A stretch of 64,000 nt of DNA, from assembly GCF_040807025.1 (NCBI RefSeq), contig NC_090942.1, forward strand, positions 74,141,487 to 74,205,486, written 5' to 3'. Shown in pieces: positions 1 through 13,500 of this stretch. A model generated the notes under the pieces. The model ran no database searches, was not told the DNA's origin, and was given only the letters and a program-made list of their open reading frames with translations. Within the stretch, counting starts at the first letter, position 1. Every line of letters begins with the position of its first letter. Source of the stretch: Struthio camelus (taxonomy: Eukaryota; Chordata; Aves; Struthioniformes; Struthionidae). The translations under genes were made by a program, and so were the position numbers.

Positions 1-2480
1 AGATGTCAGTGTTAAGTTTATCTTTCCAGGCAAGCCTCTATGATTTATATAACTCTGTCAGGATATGTTTTAACAAAACATCTTTTATAAAGGAAAAAGA
101 TTCGTGCTTCTGAGCACTATTTTATTGAGACTTCACAAGTTTACAAGTTTAGTATTCACTCATGAAATGTGACTGAAGAAGAAGCAGCCGCTTTCCTGGA
201 GCTATGCCTCAGAGATCTGTTCTTACTGGACAGTTTAGAGACTGACCCACAAAACTGGTGTCATTAATGTAGTGCTCCATCTATGAATGAAAATTACTCT
301 TGTGACAGCTATTCACTAAGGCTAGACTAGGCTTTAAAAACATAATTAATTTAACCCTGTGCTTTAGAAATGAAGGTGGTCTGGCTTTTAATTTCCTGTA
401 ACTAATACAAAGTAGGAATGCAAAGAAAATGGAAACAGACCTCAATGAACAAACTTGCTTCTGATTCTTTGTCCTGCAGCTGCCTTAAAGGCTTTGTTTC
501 AATTATAGCTGAAATATATTTAAGCAAGCAATTTCTTTTGGAATTAAGAGAAAGCAAAACCTTTTCTTGTGTGATTGATTGTCTAGCGAGCTTCCACATG
601 AGCTTTGTGTCTTATTCCTTGAGCAGTGCTCTTCAGTGGGAAGCGCTGAAAAGAAAAATCAGAGGGCATTGCTGCAAGAGGTGTCATGTCTGCAGCAGAA
701 TTGGTAGAGGTTTGTTTCCCAAGTTGGTAAACCATAGTAGCTGAGTTACTCCATCACCTTTCTGTGCAATATCCAGAGCATGGGAGGCCTATGAGACAGA
801 GAAATTCCTACCTGGATGAGGCTTTCTTCTCTGCCAGATGAACTCCCTGAGTTTTAGTGAGGATCTTGTATTCATTTACTCTAGCCATCTGGAAGAGAAC
901 GGTGGTGGACATAAATACAACTGTTTCTGAGGAACTGCCATAATTAGCTCATAAAGGAAGGGTGATGCTCTTTTGGAAGGCGTTAAAAAACTTTCCGTAA
1001 TGGAAAATATCTCCCCCAGGGAGGTTTGGATAAAGTTCCAGTTAAGATATTGTATCCACCTATAAAGGAGTCACAGAAGCCTCTGTAAAGAAATTCCAGA
1101 ATAGGCCTAACTGTGATAGAAAGCCGATGCTGAGGTTTTACATTTGAATTACTAGTGAACTGAAAATCCAGGAAAGATGGGAATATTGCACTAAATCTGG
1201 CAGGCCTCATTTTTCAAAGCACTACGTCATCTTATGCTGCATAACACTGTCCTTCAGGTATTTTTCTGTAAGGGTGGAAGACCATGCCCTGGTGTTCGAT
1301 ACCATTTGTAGCATAACAGGGACTTGGAGGAATTATGTGAAAGGGGATCATATAAAGTGTTTATGAGTATAAGCCGCAAATATTTTAAGGGACTGTGCGC
1401 AGAAGGCTACCAGTGGCTGAAAAACTGGAGTTTCTGTCAGAAACTGTTGGCAGAGACAAGGTCAGCATTAAAGATTAAAGGTCTGGCAAAACTAGTACAG
1501 ATCCTGTATTGTGTATACTCAGTTTCCCTAATAATTGAAGGAAACAGGCTGGAAGCTGTTCTCAGAAAGAGGCTGAAAGAACATTTAATTCCCCTGAACA
1601 CTAATTCCTGTGGACTGTTAGGGACCCTGACATCTCTTAGAAAAGGGGAAAAGAGATTTCCAAATTTCTAAAGTGCCAAGTAGGGATATAAGACATGCTG
1701 CAGTGATTTGCGTGCAGAGTAATAAAATTCCAGGCGCATTAAGAAGTCAAAACGGAGATATAATGAAGGAATGGATAACAATTTGTGTTAAATCTAAGAA
1801 AGTAGAAACTTGCTCCAAGGCGCTGTGTTTGGCACCGCAACATTTTGAGTGTCAGGGAGGTTTTAGCTGCCATGGCAACATACCCTACTGGAGAGGGTAG
1901 GCGAGCGCAAGGGGAAAGGAAGAAGAATTTATAGTTAATACTTTCTCAGTTTGTGTAATTAAATCTCCCAAGTTAGCAGACCACGCAGGGTTTATGACCA
2001 CCCTAATTTCAAACGACTGCACTCGGCACTAGCCGCATTAGCCACATGCTTTACCATGACACGAACTTGCAAATTAATGTTGCCTTTTCAATTGCCATAA
2101 CCTTGTGGCGGAGAAACACAGGGCTGGAATGAAGAGGAAGTTTGCAACGTTTCCCTTTCATTTTGGCCAAGTACATGACTGACTCTCCAAAGCAATTCTG
2201 TCCTGTCCTTTTAACAGACCTTTTCAGCCTGGTTTTACATTATGTTGAAAGGGACTTCTGGGGAGCAGGGTTAACTGGGAGTACTGAGAAATACCAGTGT
2301 CTAGGTGGGAAAGCTCTGTGATAACTTGTTCCCTCTGCATCCTAACCTCTTCCCTCTCCCTCCCAATCCAGTTTTGGGTTTTTTGTCTTTTTTTTTTTTT
2401 TCTTCTGGTCTGCTCTCCCTTGAAGTCTTTCGTTTCCTAGGAATGAGCAATTAAGAAGATGAGGATTATATTTTTTTTTC
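1..2480. other. Upstream intergenic DNA, nothing recognised
   Basis: I see no exon with splice-consistent ends, no RNA gene and no repeat I can name in this stretch. Open frames here are short and have no family resemblance. In mammals the gene upstream of SLCO1C1 is PDE3A, but no PDE3A-like exon is visible. A long T run lies near 2388-2401. Confidence 0.5.
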
Positions 2481-2904
2481 TCTTAACAAAGCTTTGTCAC
2501 GTGCCCAATCCAACTTGCAGCAAGTTGCAAAGAAAAATATCGCCAGGAGGGTTTAGCTGCTCTTCAGTGTTTCAAAGTTCGGCACTCGGCGTCTTTGCTT
2601 TGCCCGTGTGCCCGGTGTCCCACAGTCTATAGGAGGGGAGAAAGGAAGGGAAAAAGTGACGAGGTGGGGGAGGAGGATGGGGGGGATAAGCACAGAGCGG
2701 TGAGGCGAAACAAGAGACAGCGGTTCCCCCACCCCTGTGTTTCTTTCTTTCTCTACCTCCAGTATAAGAGGTGCCTTCCCTAGATTGGGTAATTTCGAAG
2801 AGGTGGGTTTTTTTCCCCCCTCAAACTTTTCCCAGTTCTAAGTTGGGACCAGGGTGCGTGCATGCATGTATGGGTATAAGCAGTAGAGGGAGCTTACCCA
2901 CGCA
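2480..2904 (+). promoter_or_regulatory. SLCO1C1: Candidate SLCO1C1 promoter region
   Basis: The sequence becomes GC-richer and purine/pyrimidine-skewed here. A perfect E-box (CACGTG, 2498-2503) is followed at once by a CCAAT motif (2505-2509). TATA-like TATAAG motifs lie at about 2763 and 2875. A good splice donor follows at 2943 and the first coding exon lies 4.4 kb downstream, which fits a promoter plus non-coding exon 1. This rests on motifs and spacing only; no transcript evidence is available. Confidence 0.3.
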
Positions 2905-2942
2905 AACTGGTAGGCACCATCCCTGGGGATTGCTGCTGCCAG
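2790..2942 (+). other. SLCO1C1: Candidate non-coding first exon of SLCO1C1
   Basis: A segment downstream of TATAAG ends at 2942 just before a strong donor (CAG|GTAAGA). The coding exon at 7371 begins directly after an acceptor (TTTAG), so at least one upstream non-coding exon must exist, and this is the best candidate I see. Its 5' end is a guess: about 2793 if the TATAAG near 2763 is used, or about 2905 if the one near 2875 is used. Confidence 0.3.
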
Positions 2943-5900
2943 GTAAGATTTGTTTTTTTCTTCTTCTCTTTCTCCATGTCCCTTTTAGAGAGGATGTGCT
3001 TTAGCTGGGCTCGTCTGGTCCACTTTCTCTGCACAGGTCTCCCGTTTCCCCCCACCCCCCGTCTAGCAAATGCCGCTCCCGTGTCTGCAGGCTGACACAT
3101 GATGAAGGCACCTCTAAGGAGGCTTATTGCGAAGCAGATATGCTTCCAGTGGTGGGAAGGACTTTCCTCAATGCCTGGAGCGTGCACGAGTTTAGGGGCA
3201 CTTAGGGAATTGCCCGTTTGTCTCCCAGCTCACTGTGTGCCTGCTCAGAGACCTTCTCCAGACCGGACCCTAAGGCACAGCCCCGCATCCCCACTGCGGC
3301 CACATCCCCACTGCGGCCACAGAGGCGCCACGGAGGCAACACGGGAGCTGCAGGGCGGCCGAGGCAAGGGGTACTTTTAATGAAGGCAGGCATGCAAGGA
3401 GGGGGTCAGCGCACCCCAGTGCAGGGACAGAGGACTGTGGTAGGTGCATGGCCAGCCAGCAGGCAGCAGATGCATGGCCTGTATTTAAGAGCTTGCAGCA
3501 GGTGTGACAAAGTTCGGAAGGATCCCCTCACTTCAGGGCATTGAATTCAGTGTCTTGCTTTCCTGTTAGTATAACTGGTGGCCAAAGTCTACCCATTGCA
3601 TTTATTAATTTCAGTACTCCCAGTCAAGGCAAGTTTAAGGTGAAACTCATTTGGTGAGATTTGATTCTTCATAAGTGTGGTAAACACCACGTTCTTCCCT
3701 CCCTTGTGTTTGCAGAGGTTAAAATGTCTCTGGTTTGCTTTAACCCTGTCCAAAAGAATCTCTGCTATTACAGGCACGACTGGTAGTACAGCCTACACTA
3801 ACAGAATTAGACTCTGTTTTCAGTTATGTACCTACTCTGCCCTGAGAATTATGGAGTCGAGCAGCAATAAACAAGAAAATGATTTTTCTAAAAGAGCAAA
3901 TAACCTCATACAGTGCTTTCTTCAAATGCTTGCTCTCTTAATCCCTAGTAAAAGTTACCATATTGACTTAGAACAACTAAGCCCATGGGCACTCCATTGA
4001 TTAAATATCTTCAGAGATCTTTGAAGATTTCAATGTGCTATATAAGCTTCAGAAGATGCTACCTGTAATTAGGAAACACTGTTTAAATGGTGTATGGTTG
4101 CAAGAAGAGAAAATATAGCATCTAAGCCTTCAAGTTGTACTATTTATGCCCTAATATATTTGGTTTTATTCTCACCATTTCATTATTTGCTTGTATAAGA
4201 GCTGAATATCTTTGCTGCCACAAAACCTGCATTTTGGAAGATCTTGGAGATTGTGTGCAGGTTTAATAATAAACACTGATAAAACCAATTAACATATTTT
4301 GATTAGGCAAATACTATATGGTAAAGATACACACTTAAGTAACAGGTACATTTAAATCTTGTGCAGAGATAACTGCTGCACGATATTATCTTCAGACAGA
4401 CAGAATGCACTAAATCCATATGATTACAATCTTTCAGTTAGGCGTTTGTCTTCGCACGGATTTAGCTTAAGAAATGTTTGTGTCTATGTGTAGGTATCCA
4501 CGTACAGCCATTTCTGCAGTCATACATGTGCTAACAGCTTACATAAAGAATTCGTAACTATAAATGTTTCAACAGTGTGTGCGTGCACATACGTATACGC
4601 AAGGAGAGATGCACAGAGATGGCTAGATATGGAAGGCTTGAACTGAGCACTGTGACATGGTGGGCTGAATTTGGCTGAGAGTTTTTCAAGGGATGTGAGG
4701 TGACCGTCTTTAGCTTATTCTTTTAAATGCAAAGTGCAAGACAGAAAACATACAACCAGATGGGTCTGTCCCCCAACATGAAGTGCTGCATGCCAATCTC
4801 TGATTCTCTGTCATTGTCAGCCAAATTGGACCAGTAACCTCATCTCTGTGAAATGTTATTTATGCCAGTACTTAGGATTATGTTTCATCAGTGTTCCTGC
4901 CACCTCTAGGGAGGAAGAGCCGGCCCTGGCTGCCTGGAGATATATGGTAGCCAAGATAAGGTGAAAAGCTAAGACTGTCTCTATAATGAAGTCAGTTAAG
5001 GAGCATCCATAACAGTCAGGTATCTCCCAGTATTGCAACAGAGCTCTCTGAGCTCCCAGAGCAGTTGGAAGTGTGTTATAAATGCTTCCAGTATAATACC
5101 AATGGCACCAAAAAGTGTTTGAGAGGCACTGAAACACTCAAGTGAAACACTCATTGCAAAAAAGAGGAACGCTTAGAGCTAGTGCTGCAGTGGCCTGCGA
5201 TGCTGCCGAGCACATTGCACTGCCCTCTGGCTTAGGCTGAGTTTCCCACAGAGGCCTTATCTGGGCAACTGAACCAAGGCTCTCATGTACGTGGCTTTAG
5301 GTTGCTCTAGGATGGAAAACTCCTGTCCTCTGTAAAGCCGTGCCATGGGAACAACCATGAGGACAATAAAACCTGTACAACTTGTATAGTTATCAGGCCT
5401 TCCTGGTATGCCTCCATCTGACATCTGGAATCAGATTTTAAATGGTGTTATTTCCTATACTGTGCTTAGCCTGTAGAGTATAAGTCTTGTCTGAACATGG
5501 CTACCCATTCTCTGTCCATCTGAGAAGTGCCCCAGTTCAGTGTGACCAGGATTTACGTGTTGCTCTCCAGTACTGGTGTGTCGTACTCCATCTCCACATC
5601 TCTGTGGCATTTTGAGGGGTCAAACCTGTATATGGAGTTCAGGGAAGAAGACTGTGCAGCTCTGCTCCGCTGCTGGACTTTCCCAAGTTGGGTGTTGGTT
5701 ACTCAAACATAAGCACAATGCACCTGAGGAAGGGTGGGGCTGCTTTTGTTGAAAAATTTTCCTTGTCAGGGTTTTTATTTTTCATTCTTAAATTGCTATG
5801 GTAATAAAGTGCTCAGCATTTCAAACCTTGAGCTAAAGGCTATCTATCTCGTGTATTTACATGTTGTCATACCTTATGTGAGTTTTCATGCCCATATGCA

Positions 5901-7370
5901 CAAATTTGAATGAATTTATCCTCACTCTGCTCTCAGAGTGCTCTGAGATACGTGCTGCCGTTCTCCATTGCATGGCTTAAGAAGTGGAGCGTGGAGAGAA
6001 AACATAATTATTTTTCCCAAGATTACAAAAAGTCATCAGCAGGGCAGGAGTAGTTTACAAGTTTTCTGCAGTTTGCACAAGCCGTCCTTCTTTTGCTATT
6101 GTTGGTCTTACGAACATCTGTATACTCAATAGCGCTAGTACGAAAATGCGCTATAGTCCCTGACGCAGCAGTGTCAGATTCAAATATTTCTCATATATGG
6201 AGTCAGTAATTTTTGTTCTATTTTATGTGATGGACAGGTCTCAGTGAGATTGTTGGTACCTTATTCTTAGCCACAGACTTTTTACTAGAGCCTAGAGCCT
6301 AAGCAAGCATTTGCATGAGCAAATATTAGCATCTAGATATACTTTTGTTAAATATAATTGATTACATCAAATTTTACGTTCTGGAAACTCAAGTACCTGC
6401 TGCATGGACCCTTGGGAACCCAAGAATACATAGATATACACACATACATGCATGCCTATATATATTTATGAACACACATAAACATATTTTTTGTTTATAT
6501 AAGGTCTATATCTTTATACATACTTAAAAAGAGTAAGTTTCACCTAGTCCTGTTTTCAGTCAGCAGTTCTATAAAACATAGTGCTGCTTACAAGTGGACA
6601 CAAAAGCTTATTTAATAAATATTTCTAGATCTGATTTAGAGATTGAAATTAAGAACAAGGTACTGTAGTATATAAGTAGAGATTTAAGAATTACTGATAT
6701 TTGTTGTTTTCAAACTTTAGTATTTAGGTTTCCTTTACTACTTTGTATTTACCTGCAAAGAAGCAAATTCACATTTTCCTGTAACAATTGACAAAACCAT
6801 TGAGCCCTAAGGCCTTATCTAAAATGGTAAAGGGAACTAAACCTCTTTATTCTTGTGTAACTCATTAACTAACCTCAGAAGATTAGAGATAATGTTTCAA
6901 TATAAAACAATTCAAGTCCCTCATTAACAGGGCTAGACGTCCTTTGATCTAATTACTTCATGTCCCAGATATATGGGAAATTCAGAGATCAGCTCTGAGA
7001 AATCTCTGCAGACACGGTCACATCTAGAAACATGAACTTAACATATAAGCTCCAGAAATGTTATTTAACGTTAACAAGCCTCATTTGGTCATCTGGTAAT
7101 GCTTGGTCAAATGTTCAATGAAATCATGTTGATGATAGCTAGAGAATGAAGATGAAGCTATTTACTGAGTATTCTCCATTATGATAGGCGACTGGATTGC
7201 AAATTTCCGTAATTAAACATGCAGTGCACTGTTCGGATTCTGCTGTAAGGTTTGATAATTGCTGTTGTAGGGGAAAGCAGTACAGCAGGGTGTTGCTGTC
7301 ACATGACAAGTTTTTCAGGCTGAGCTAACAGGATGCCCTTTTAAAATGTTCTTCATGTTTTCTGGTTTAG
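2943..7370 (+). other. SLCO1C1: Probable 5' UTR intron of SLCO1C1
   Basis: This stretch runs from the candidate donor at 2943 to the acceptor AG at 7369-7370. It holds the 17-bp duplication near 3300 and an AT/CA-rich low-complexity patch around 6430-6530. I see no coding exon or recognisable transposon. Any regulatory elements in it cannot be named from sequence alone. Confidence 0.35.
3286..3319. repeat. 17-bp tandem duplication
   Basis: Two exact, adjacent copies of a GC-rich 17-mer (CATCCCCACTGCGGCCA) lie at 3286-3302 and 3303-3319. They fall in the GC-rich segment just after the candidate first exon. Confidence 0.9.
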
Positions 7371-7516
7371 AGGCAGGGGATATCATCATGGAGATTTCGT
7401 CAAAAGAAAATACACAGTTTTTCTCAAACAACGTAATCCTGCCAGCTGACCGATCTTCATTCAAATCTGAATCTTCTGCTTCTAAGGAAAAACAATCATG
7501 TTGTGGAGGCATAAAG
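7371..7516 (+). CDS. SLCO1C1: SLCO1C1 coding exon 1 (starts with 17 nt of 5' UTR)
   Basis: Acceptor TTTAG ends at 7370 and the ATG is at 7388. The exon encodes residues 1-43, the cytoplasmic N-terminus, ending in a CCGGIK-type motif just before the first membrane segment. The donor GT is at 7517, phase 0. The 3.3-kb intron that follows (7517-10798) shows nothing recognisable apart from a short C run near 8050. Confidence 0.93.
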
Positions 7517-10500
7517 GTAGAGTAAGAGTTTTGAATATTCTGCTAGGGACTTAGAAGACCTCTTTTTTGGTGAACTAACCCTTTCTCAGTTCTAATTTTG
7601 TGTTGTTGAGTCAATATGAAATTATTCAAGATATTTCTAAGTCACAAAAAAGTCTGCTTCTGTTCTGTATTTGCCTAATGTTTGGCAATGTTCAGATAGG
7701 ACCTGTTGATTCAGGATGGCGTATTGTAAGATCTTCAAGGGTCATCCTGAAAGGTTAATACATCCTCTTTATTGCATTGCCCAATTTTCCAGAGGTTAAG
7801 AGCAGAAGGTGAGAAGCCAGGTACCACAGTCAGCCGTTAGTAAGTACTGCTTTTTTAAAATTGTAGCCATGGCAGCCTTCTGGGTTCTGTAAAATAATGC
7901 TCATATTACTGCCTGCATGTTTTGAGTGGTATATCATTTAAGTATCATTGTAAGGTTTGTACTCTGAGCAAAAGCGACATGAGAGGACTTTGAAAACAGA
8001 CTCTGAAAGTCTGTGAAAGTTCATGGCTGTGTTTGCATTTCTCTCACCACCCCCCCCCCGCCCAAAGTGTGTCCTCTGGGCAGAGGAAGCACCCTGCTTT
8101 GAGCCTTTACCTGCCTGATGGCACGAGCATCGCGCCTGGGAGGAGCAATCCTTCTGGAAAGCCTTTCGGGGACACGGGGGATGGACAGCAGTACGGTGCT
8201 TTGCCTACAGCCTCTATCAGTGATCTACAGCTGAGGCTCTTGTATGAGGGCTCAGTAAATCCCCCTACAAATGTGAGCTGAGTTCACCCAAGGTATTGGA
8301 AACTGAATCTTCAATCTTGCCCAATTCTTTTAATCTTGCACGTTCTTTATTTCTGTTGTTTTTTTACGCTAAGCAAAATCAAACAAATCTTCCTTCAGAG
8401 ACTGACACAGATCCCAAGAGAGTCACAGATTTCTGTGACAGTAGAACTGAACTCTATAAACTATGCAGAGCCGTTAAGATCTTGTTGGATTAATTAAGAT
8501 AACTGCTTTAAAAATGCATAAATTCCTGCATATTTCTGTGGTCTTGCTCTGCGAAGGTCCAGAACTGGGATCCTGTTTTGAAATAAAAGATGAGTTATAT
8601 TAATTAAATTGGTAGCATAATAGCAATTCTATCTTTGTTCCTCCATTTGATTCAACAATAATTCAATTTCCTCATTGAATAAACCTTCAGTCACAGATTA
8701 ACCAGTCAGGAATCAGCTTACTAGCTCCAAAAATAGAAGAGCAATATTATCAAAGCTCAGTTTTCCATGTTCAAGAAATTTGTGGCTTCTGCAAACTAAA
8801 CTGACATGATTAACCTTTAGAACACCAAAACAATGTAGAGGTTCAGGAGGTTGGCTTTTCATTAGTTACCAGCCTTCCCATGCATTAAAATTGTCTTTGT
8901 TGACCAAAAAGTATGTACAGTCAGTAACAAACCACAGAAGAATATGAAATCGTGTGCACCTGTCTACCACACCTCTAAATTAGGAGCATTTTTTTCCACC
9001 GTAGTATACAGTCTCCATCTCCCTCCTGGGATAGTTCCAAACCGAGAGGAAAAATCCATGCCAAAGGAAGAGAAGTTGCAAGTGCCATTTCAATTATGTA
9101 ATTTTCCTGTGGAAAAAGAATACCTGTTTTACCATTGCTGTTTAAAACTGAGGGGCATAAGCACACAAAAAGTGTAAAAAGATTATATCAATCTTTTTCC
9201 TAGAGATGTTTTTGAGAACCCTAACAGTGGGAAATAAGAATGACGTATCGTTTATTTACCCACAGGCTTTTCTGAAAGAGATACTGCTTAATAACAGTGC
9301 TCAAAAAAGAAAAGTATGTATGTTGAAAACGACACAGATATTTTTGAACCTTGGCATAGGAATTTGCATTAAACATTGATATCGGAGTTGGTACTAATTT
9401 TTCTTATCAAATGTGATGTTTTAAGGATGTTGTGCTTGGACATGGGGCAGACTTGTTCAGAGCTCTTATTGCAAGACTGATTGCCCAGAGAGCAGTCCTG
9501 AAGGATAGGACAGGGGTCTAGACCTCTCCACATATCGAATGTTGCTGTGTCTTTTTATTTCTGGTTTTGATTGTTTGATATTTTTTTACACCTTTCACAA
9601 AGTGCATTATATATTCAGTCAACACAGCCTGTCTTTGAAGATAGAAAGCACTGTTGCAGTTCGCATTACAGATTGCGCTGTCTGAGTATTTCTGCAGTTA
9701 GTAAACATGGTAAGGCTGTATTTACATTAGGAAATAGCTCTGTCAGAGTGAAATAGTTGGTGCTAAGGACCCAGCAGTCAGTCTGTATGCACTTCAGGGC
9801 AAAGCGTTACTTCACATTCGTTCTAGCCTTGCCTCAGAGACTGAACACCCGTTACCTGTTAAAGTGATTAAATGCACTTCTGGAGCATATCTTCCACTTT
9901 AATTTCGTGTGAAAGAACTTTGGTTTGCATGTTTGTAGCGTGAACCAAAGTGCAGCGGAGGGCCTGGGAGTTTCACTTCCAAGGCACGCTCCTCATTCAG
10001 CCTAATGCACAAAAGACAATGTGAAAGTACTTCAGTGCAAATAACTGCCTCTGCAAAGCAAAGGATGAGAGAAGGTTCCCCACCTGCAAGATGCACTATA
10101 CACTCATAAGAAAGTGCAGACACTAGAGCTGACAAGAGCTTTGATGGGGAGAGGACAGTTACAGAAGAGAATTATCTAATAGGTGGTTGCGAGGCCCAAG
10201 GAGACATGTAACAAGAGGCAGCAACATCTACCTCTTGCTCAGTGTTTAACATCCAGTTCTACTCCGCAAGTTCATCCAGCTGAAGGCTCTCTTGTACAGA
10301 TACCTTACTACCACCCTGGGCTTCGGTGGGGACATCTTACCAGAACAAGACTCTAAAATCCAGCTGGTTGTTAGATACCCTAGTAAAATGAGCGAAAATA
10401 CACATTTTTGGTCAGATTCCTACTAAGCAAAAGCCTAAATTAAAAAAATACCCATATACCCACACTTAAAATGTACCTTTACTGTTGTTGTTGTAAGATA

Positions 10501-13500
10501 CCCTCCATTAGAGGGATCGGGAGGCTGCTGTATTTATCTGCCCTTCAAGGCATCAATTGCTTTGGCATCTATGAAAAATTAGCACAAGTACTGGTCACTA
10601 GCAAGTTCCGTCTGTGTTGTTATTGCTCATAGCAAACACATACATTGGCAGTCTAGCATATTTCACAAAAAGTAGGAGAAATATTGACACAGTTATTTGG
10701 GAAAAGAAGAGTTAGGAATGTAAGAAATATTTTAAATTGTTAATTAAGTAAAGCTTTCTGTACTGCCTGATTATAATCACTGTCACTTTTTTTCACAGAT
10801 ATTTATTGGTGCATTATCTTTTGTTTATTTTGCAAAAGCACTGTCAGGAAGTTATCTAAAAAGTACTATCACACAAATAGAAAGAAGATTTGATATCCCT
10901 TCCTCTTTGGTTGGCGTTATTGATGGCAGTTTTGAAATTGGTATGTGCTGCAGAAACCCCTTTTTGTTTTCAGAAAAAAAAAGTGATATGGTTTGTTTGT
11001 AAGAATGTATCTCTCTGGCCCATTAACACTAAGTGAAATTCACCTAGTAGTGGTCAACGTGACTTAATATACTTACATTGGCTAAGATGGGGCTGCTGAC
11101 GCAAACAATTCAACATATTCCTAAATGCTCTATGATAAAGACCATGGTAGTGATCAACATCTTTATGTGTGGTTCTGATTGGCACTGTTTCTCAGAACCT
11201 GCAAAGACAGGAATTTCATTATAAAAACAGTAGTTGCCGCAGCATAGACTATTTCCATTTTACTCCCCAATAAGTAAAAATTTTAACATTTGATATGAAC
11301 TGAAGGATCGTTTCACCCATTCAGTTAGTTACATGATTTGATAAGCCCAGCTGTTGGCTAGCCCAGCCAGAACTTCATGTCATGAAGTTTAATAATACAA
11401 ATTTTACCTGTAGAATAATAATTTACCTGCACAGATTTCAAATTTTTCTCTGCTTTTGTCAGCAGTCCTGCTTACCCATAAGTATTTGTCCAAGTCTCAC
11501 CAATGTATCTTCATGCTTTGGTAAGCAGCAAGAGTACAAATCTCTAAGTACAATCTACCTGCATTTTCCAGTCCATTCATGTCACTCTTACACTAAGGTT
11601 TCCAGTTTAACATTACCTCTGGCTATTTCAAATTACTGATTTTTCTCTTGGTTGTTCAGTGCACAGTGGTATTCATGGGAATGAAATCTCAGCTTCAGTA
11701 TATAAAATTCTGTTTAATTCCTTCTTTTCTTGCTTTCCTGGATATTTCTTTTCTTCTGCTACAGGCTATCATCTGGTATAGTCCTTCTCTTTCCCACCAC
11801 TTTTCCAAAAGCTTAAGGTTTTCTTATCAGGAAAGGTGTTGGGCTCCCATAAGAATGCCTGGAAATGGGGAAACAAACCAACCCCATGTGGTCAGTCATC
11901 TCCCCTTGAAACTGCTGCATATACTACATGCTAGGGATCTTTATTTTAGAGCTTAGATCTCTTATCAACAGGTCGTAAATCTCAGTTTTCTTTTGTACTT
12001 TCAAAGGGAACCTCCTAATCATAATTCTTGTAAGCTACTTCGGAGCGAAGCTTCACAGGCCAAGGATAATTGGTGCAGGCTGCTTAATTATGTCAGCTGG
12101 AACATTCCTAATTGCGATGCCCCAGTTCTTCATGGGACGGTAAGTGCACAGTGATCTGCGTTCTCCAGCTGGGAGCACAGTGGATGTTAGCTCATTAAAA
12201 TATTTAGGGATTGATTGTGACTAGGCCAGTTGAAATAGGCCTATGTTGATGTGGGTACTCAACTTCATATTTGTTATGAAAGGACTTCTTTTATTACTGC
12301 AAAGTAAGTAATTTAATGTATACCCTATCCACAGTTGTAATTGACTTATCAATCTGAGATCTTGATCAGCCTGTTTTTGATATAGTTTGAGCATCATAAA
12401 AGCCTCAGTGGTGATGCAATAAAAAAAGCGAGGAAGACAATCTGAGTATTAGGCACAAACTATAGTGTACACCAACTTTCTGATAACATGCACTAGTGTA
12501 GATTTATGTATCGTAGTAGAGGAAAGAGCTTGTTAAATTGAAATGTATCACTGTGACAGAGAGAGATTTGAAGGAACCATTTTCATATAGTATCACAGTA
12601 TAAACTGGGTTCCATCTATGCCCTGCAAACCACACAGATCATGGGCAACATTATAATGGGACGCAAATGAAATCTGCATTTAAGTGCTTTGGGCCTATCT
12701 TCCACGGTAGCAATAGTTTTGTTTGTTATTTTTTCTTATAAGTTGGGAGGGTAAAGACAATTCTGTTTTTTGAACAGATATAGGTATGAAAGATTTCCTT
12801 CCATCATCAATTCAACGGGTAGCCTCTCCCCATGTCTACAGGAAAAAAGCCAGATTCCACTCTCAGCCTGGGAAAAATCTCAAGCTAAAATAAATGGAGG
12901 TAAGAACAATCCCTTTTAAATGCTGTGCTGATAAGCACACTAAAATACATGAAAAGGCTCCCAAATTCTAATGTACTAGTTTATTAGGATGTAAAAATAA
13001 TAAATGGGAATCAGGCACATCTTTCTGCCAGATGTGCTGGCTGAGACAGATTTATTAAGAAAGATTTGAAAACCATTCTGCCCACTGCTAAGAGATGTCT
13101 TTTCAGGCTGGGGCCTTTCCTCCAGCCTTGCTATCTGCTCCAGCAGCTTTCTGCAGCTTCATGGCTTGTAGAAATGCCAGGTAGTCTCTCCTGGGGACCT
13201 AGGAAAGTCACCGCTTCCCTCTACTGCGAAATGTGTGAGCTAGGCGTGATTGGTAGTGCTGTCTATCCTCCATGTTTCCCAAATCTTTTCTTTAGGATTA
13301 ATTGATTAGGATCAATTTTGGTCAGAAACAGGTGAAAACAGTTTTACGTGGGCTGTAGCAGCAAATTTATAAAACTGGCCAATGTCTAATATCTTTGGCT
13401 GAATCTTTTCATGATAAACATGTGTCTACCTCAAGCTGTTCAGCTTAAAATTTCCACCCACATGCCCACCAAACCTTTCCTCACAGTTCAAAGTACAGTG

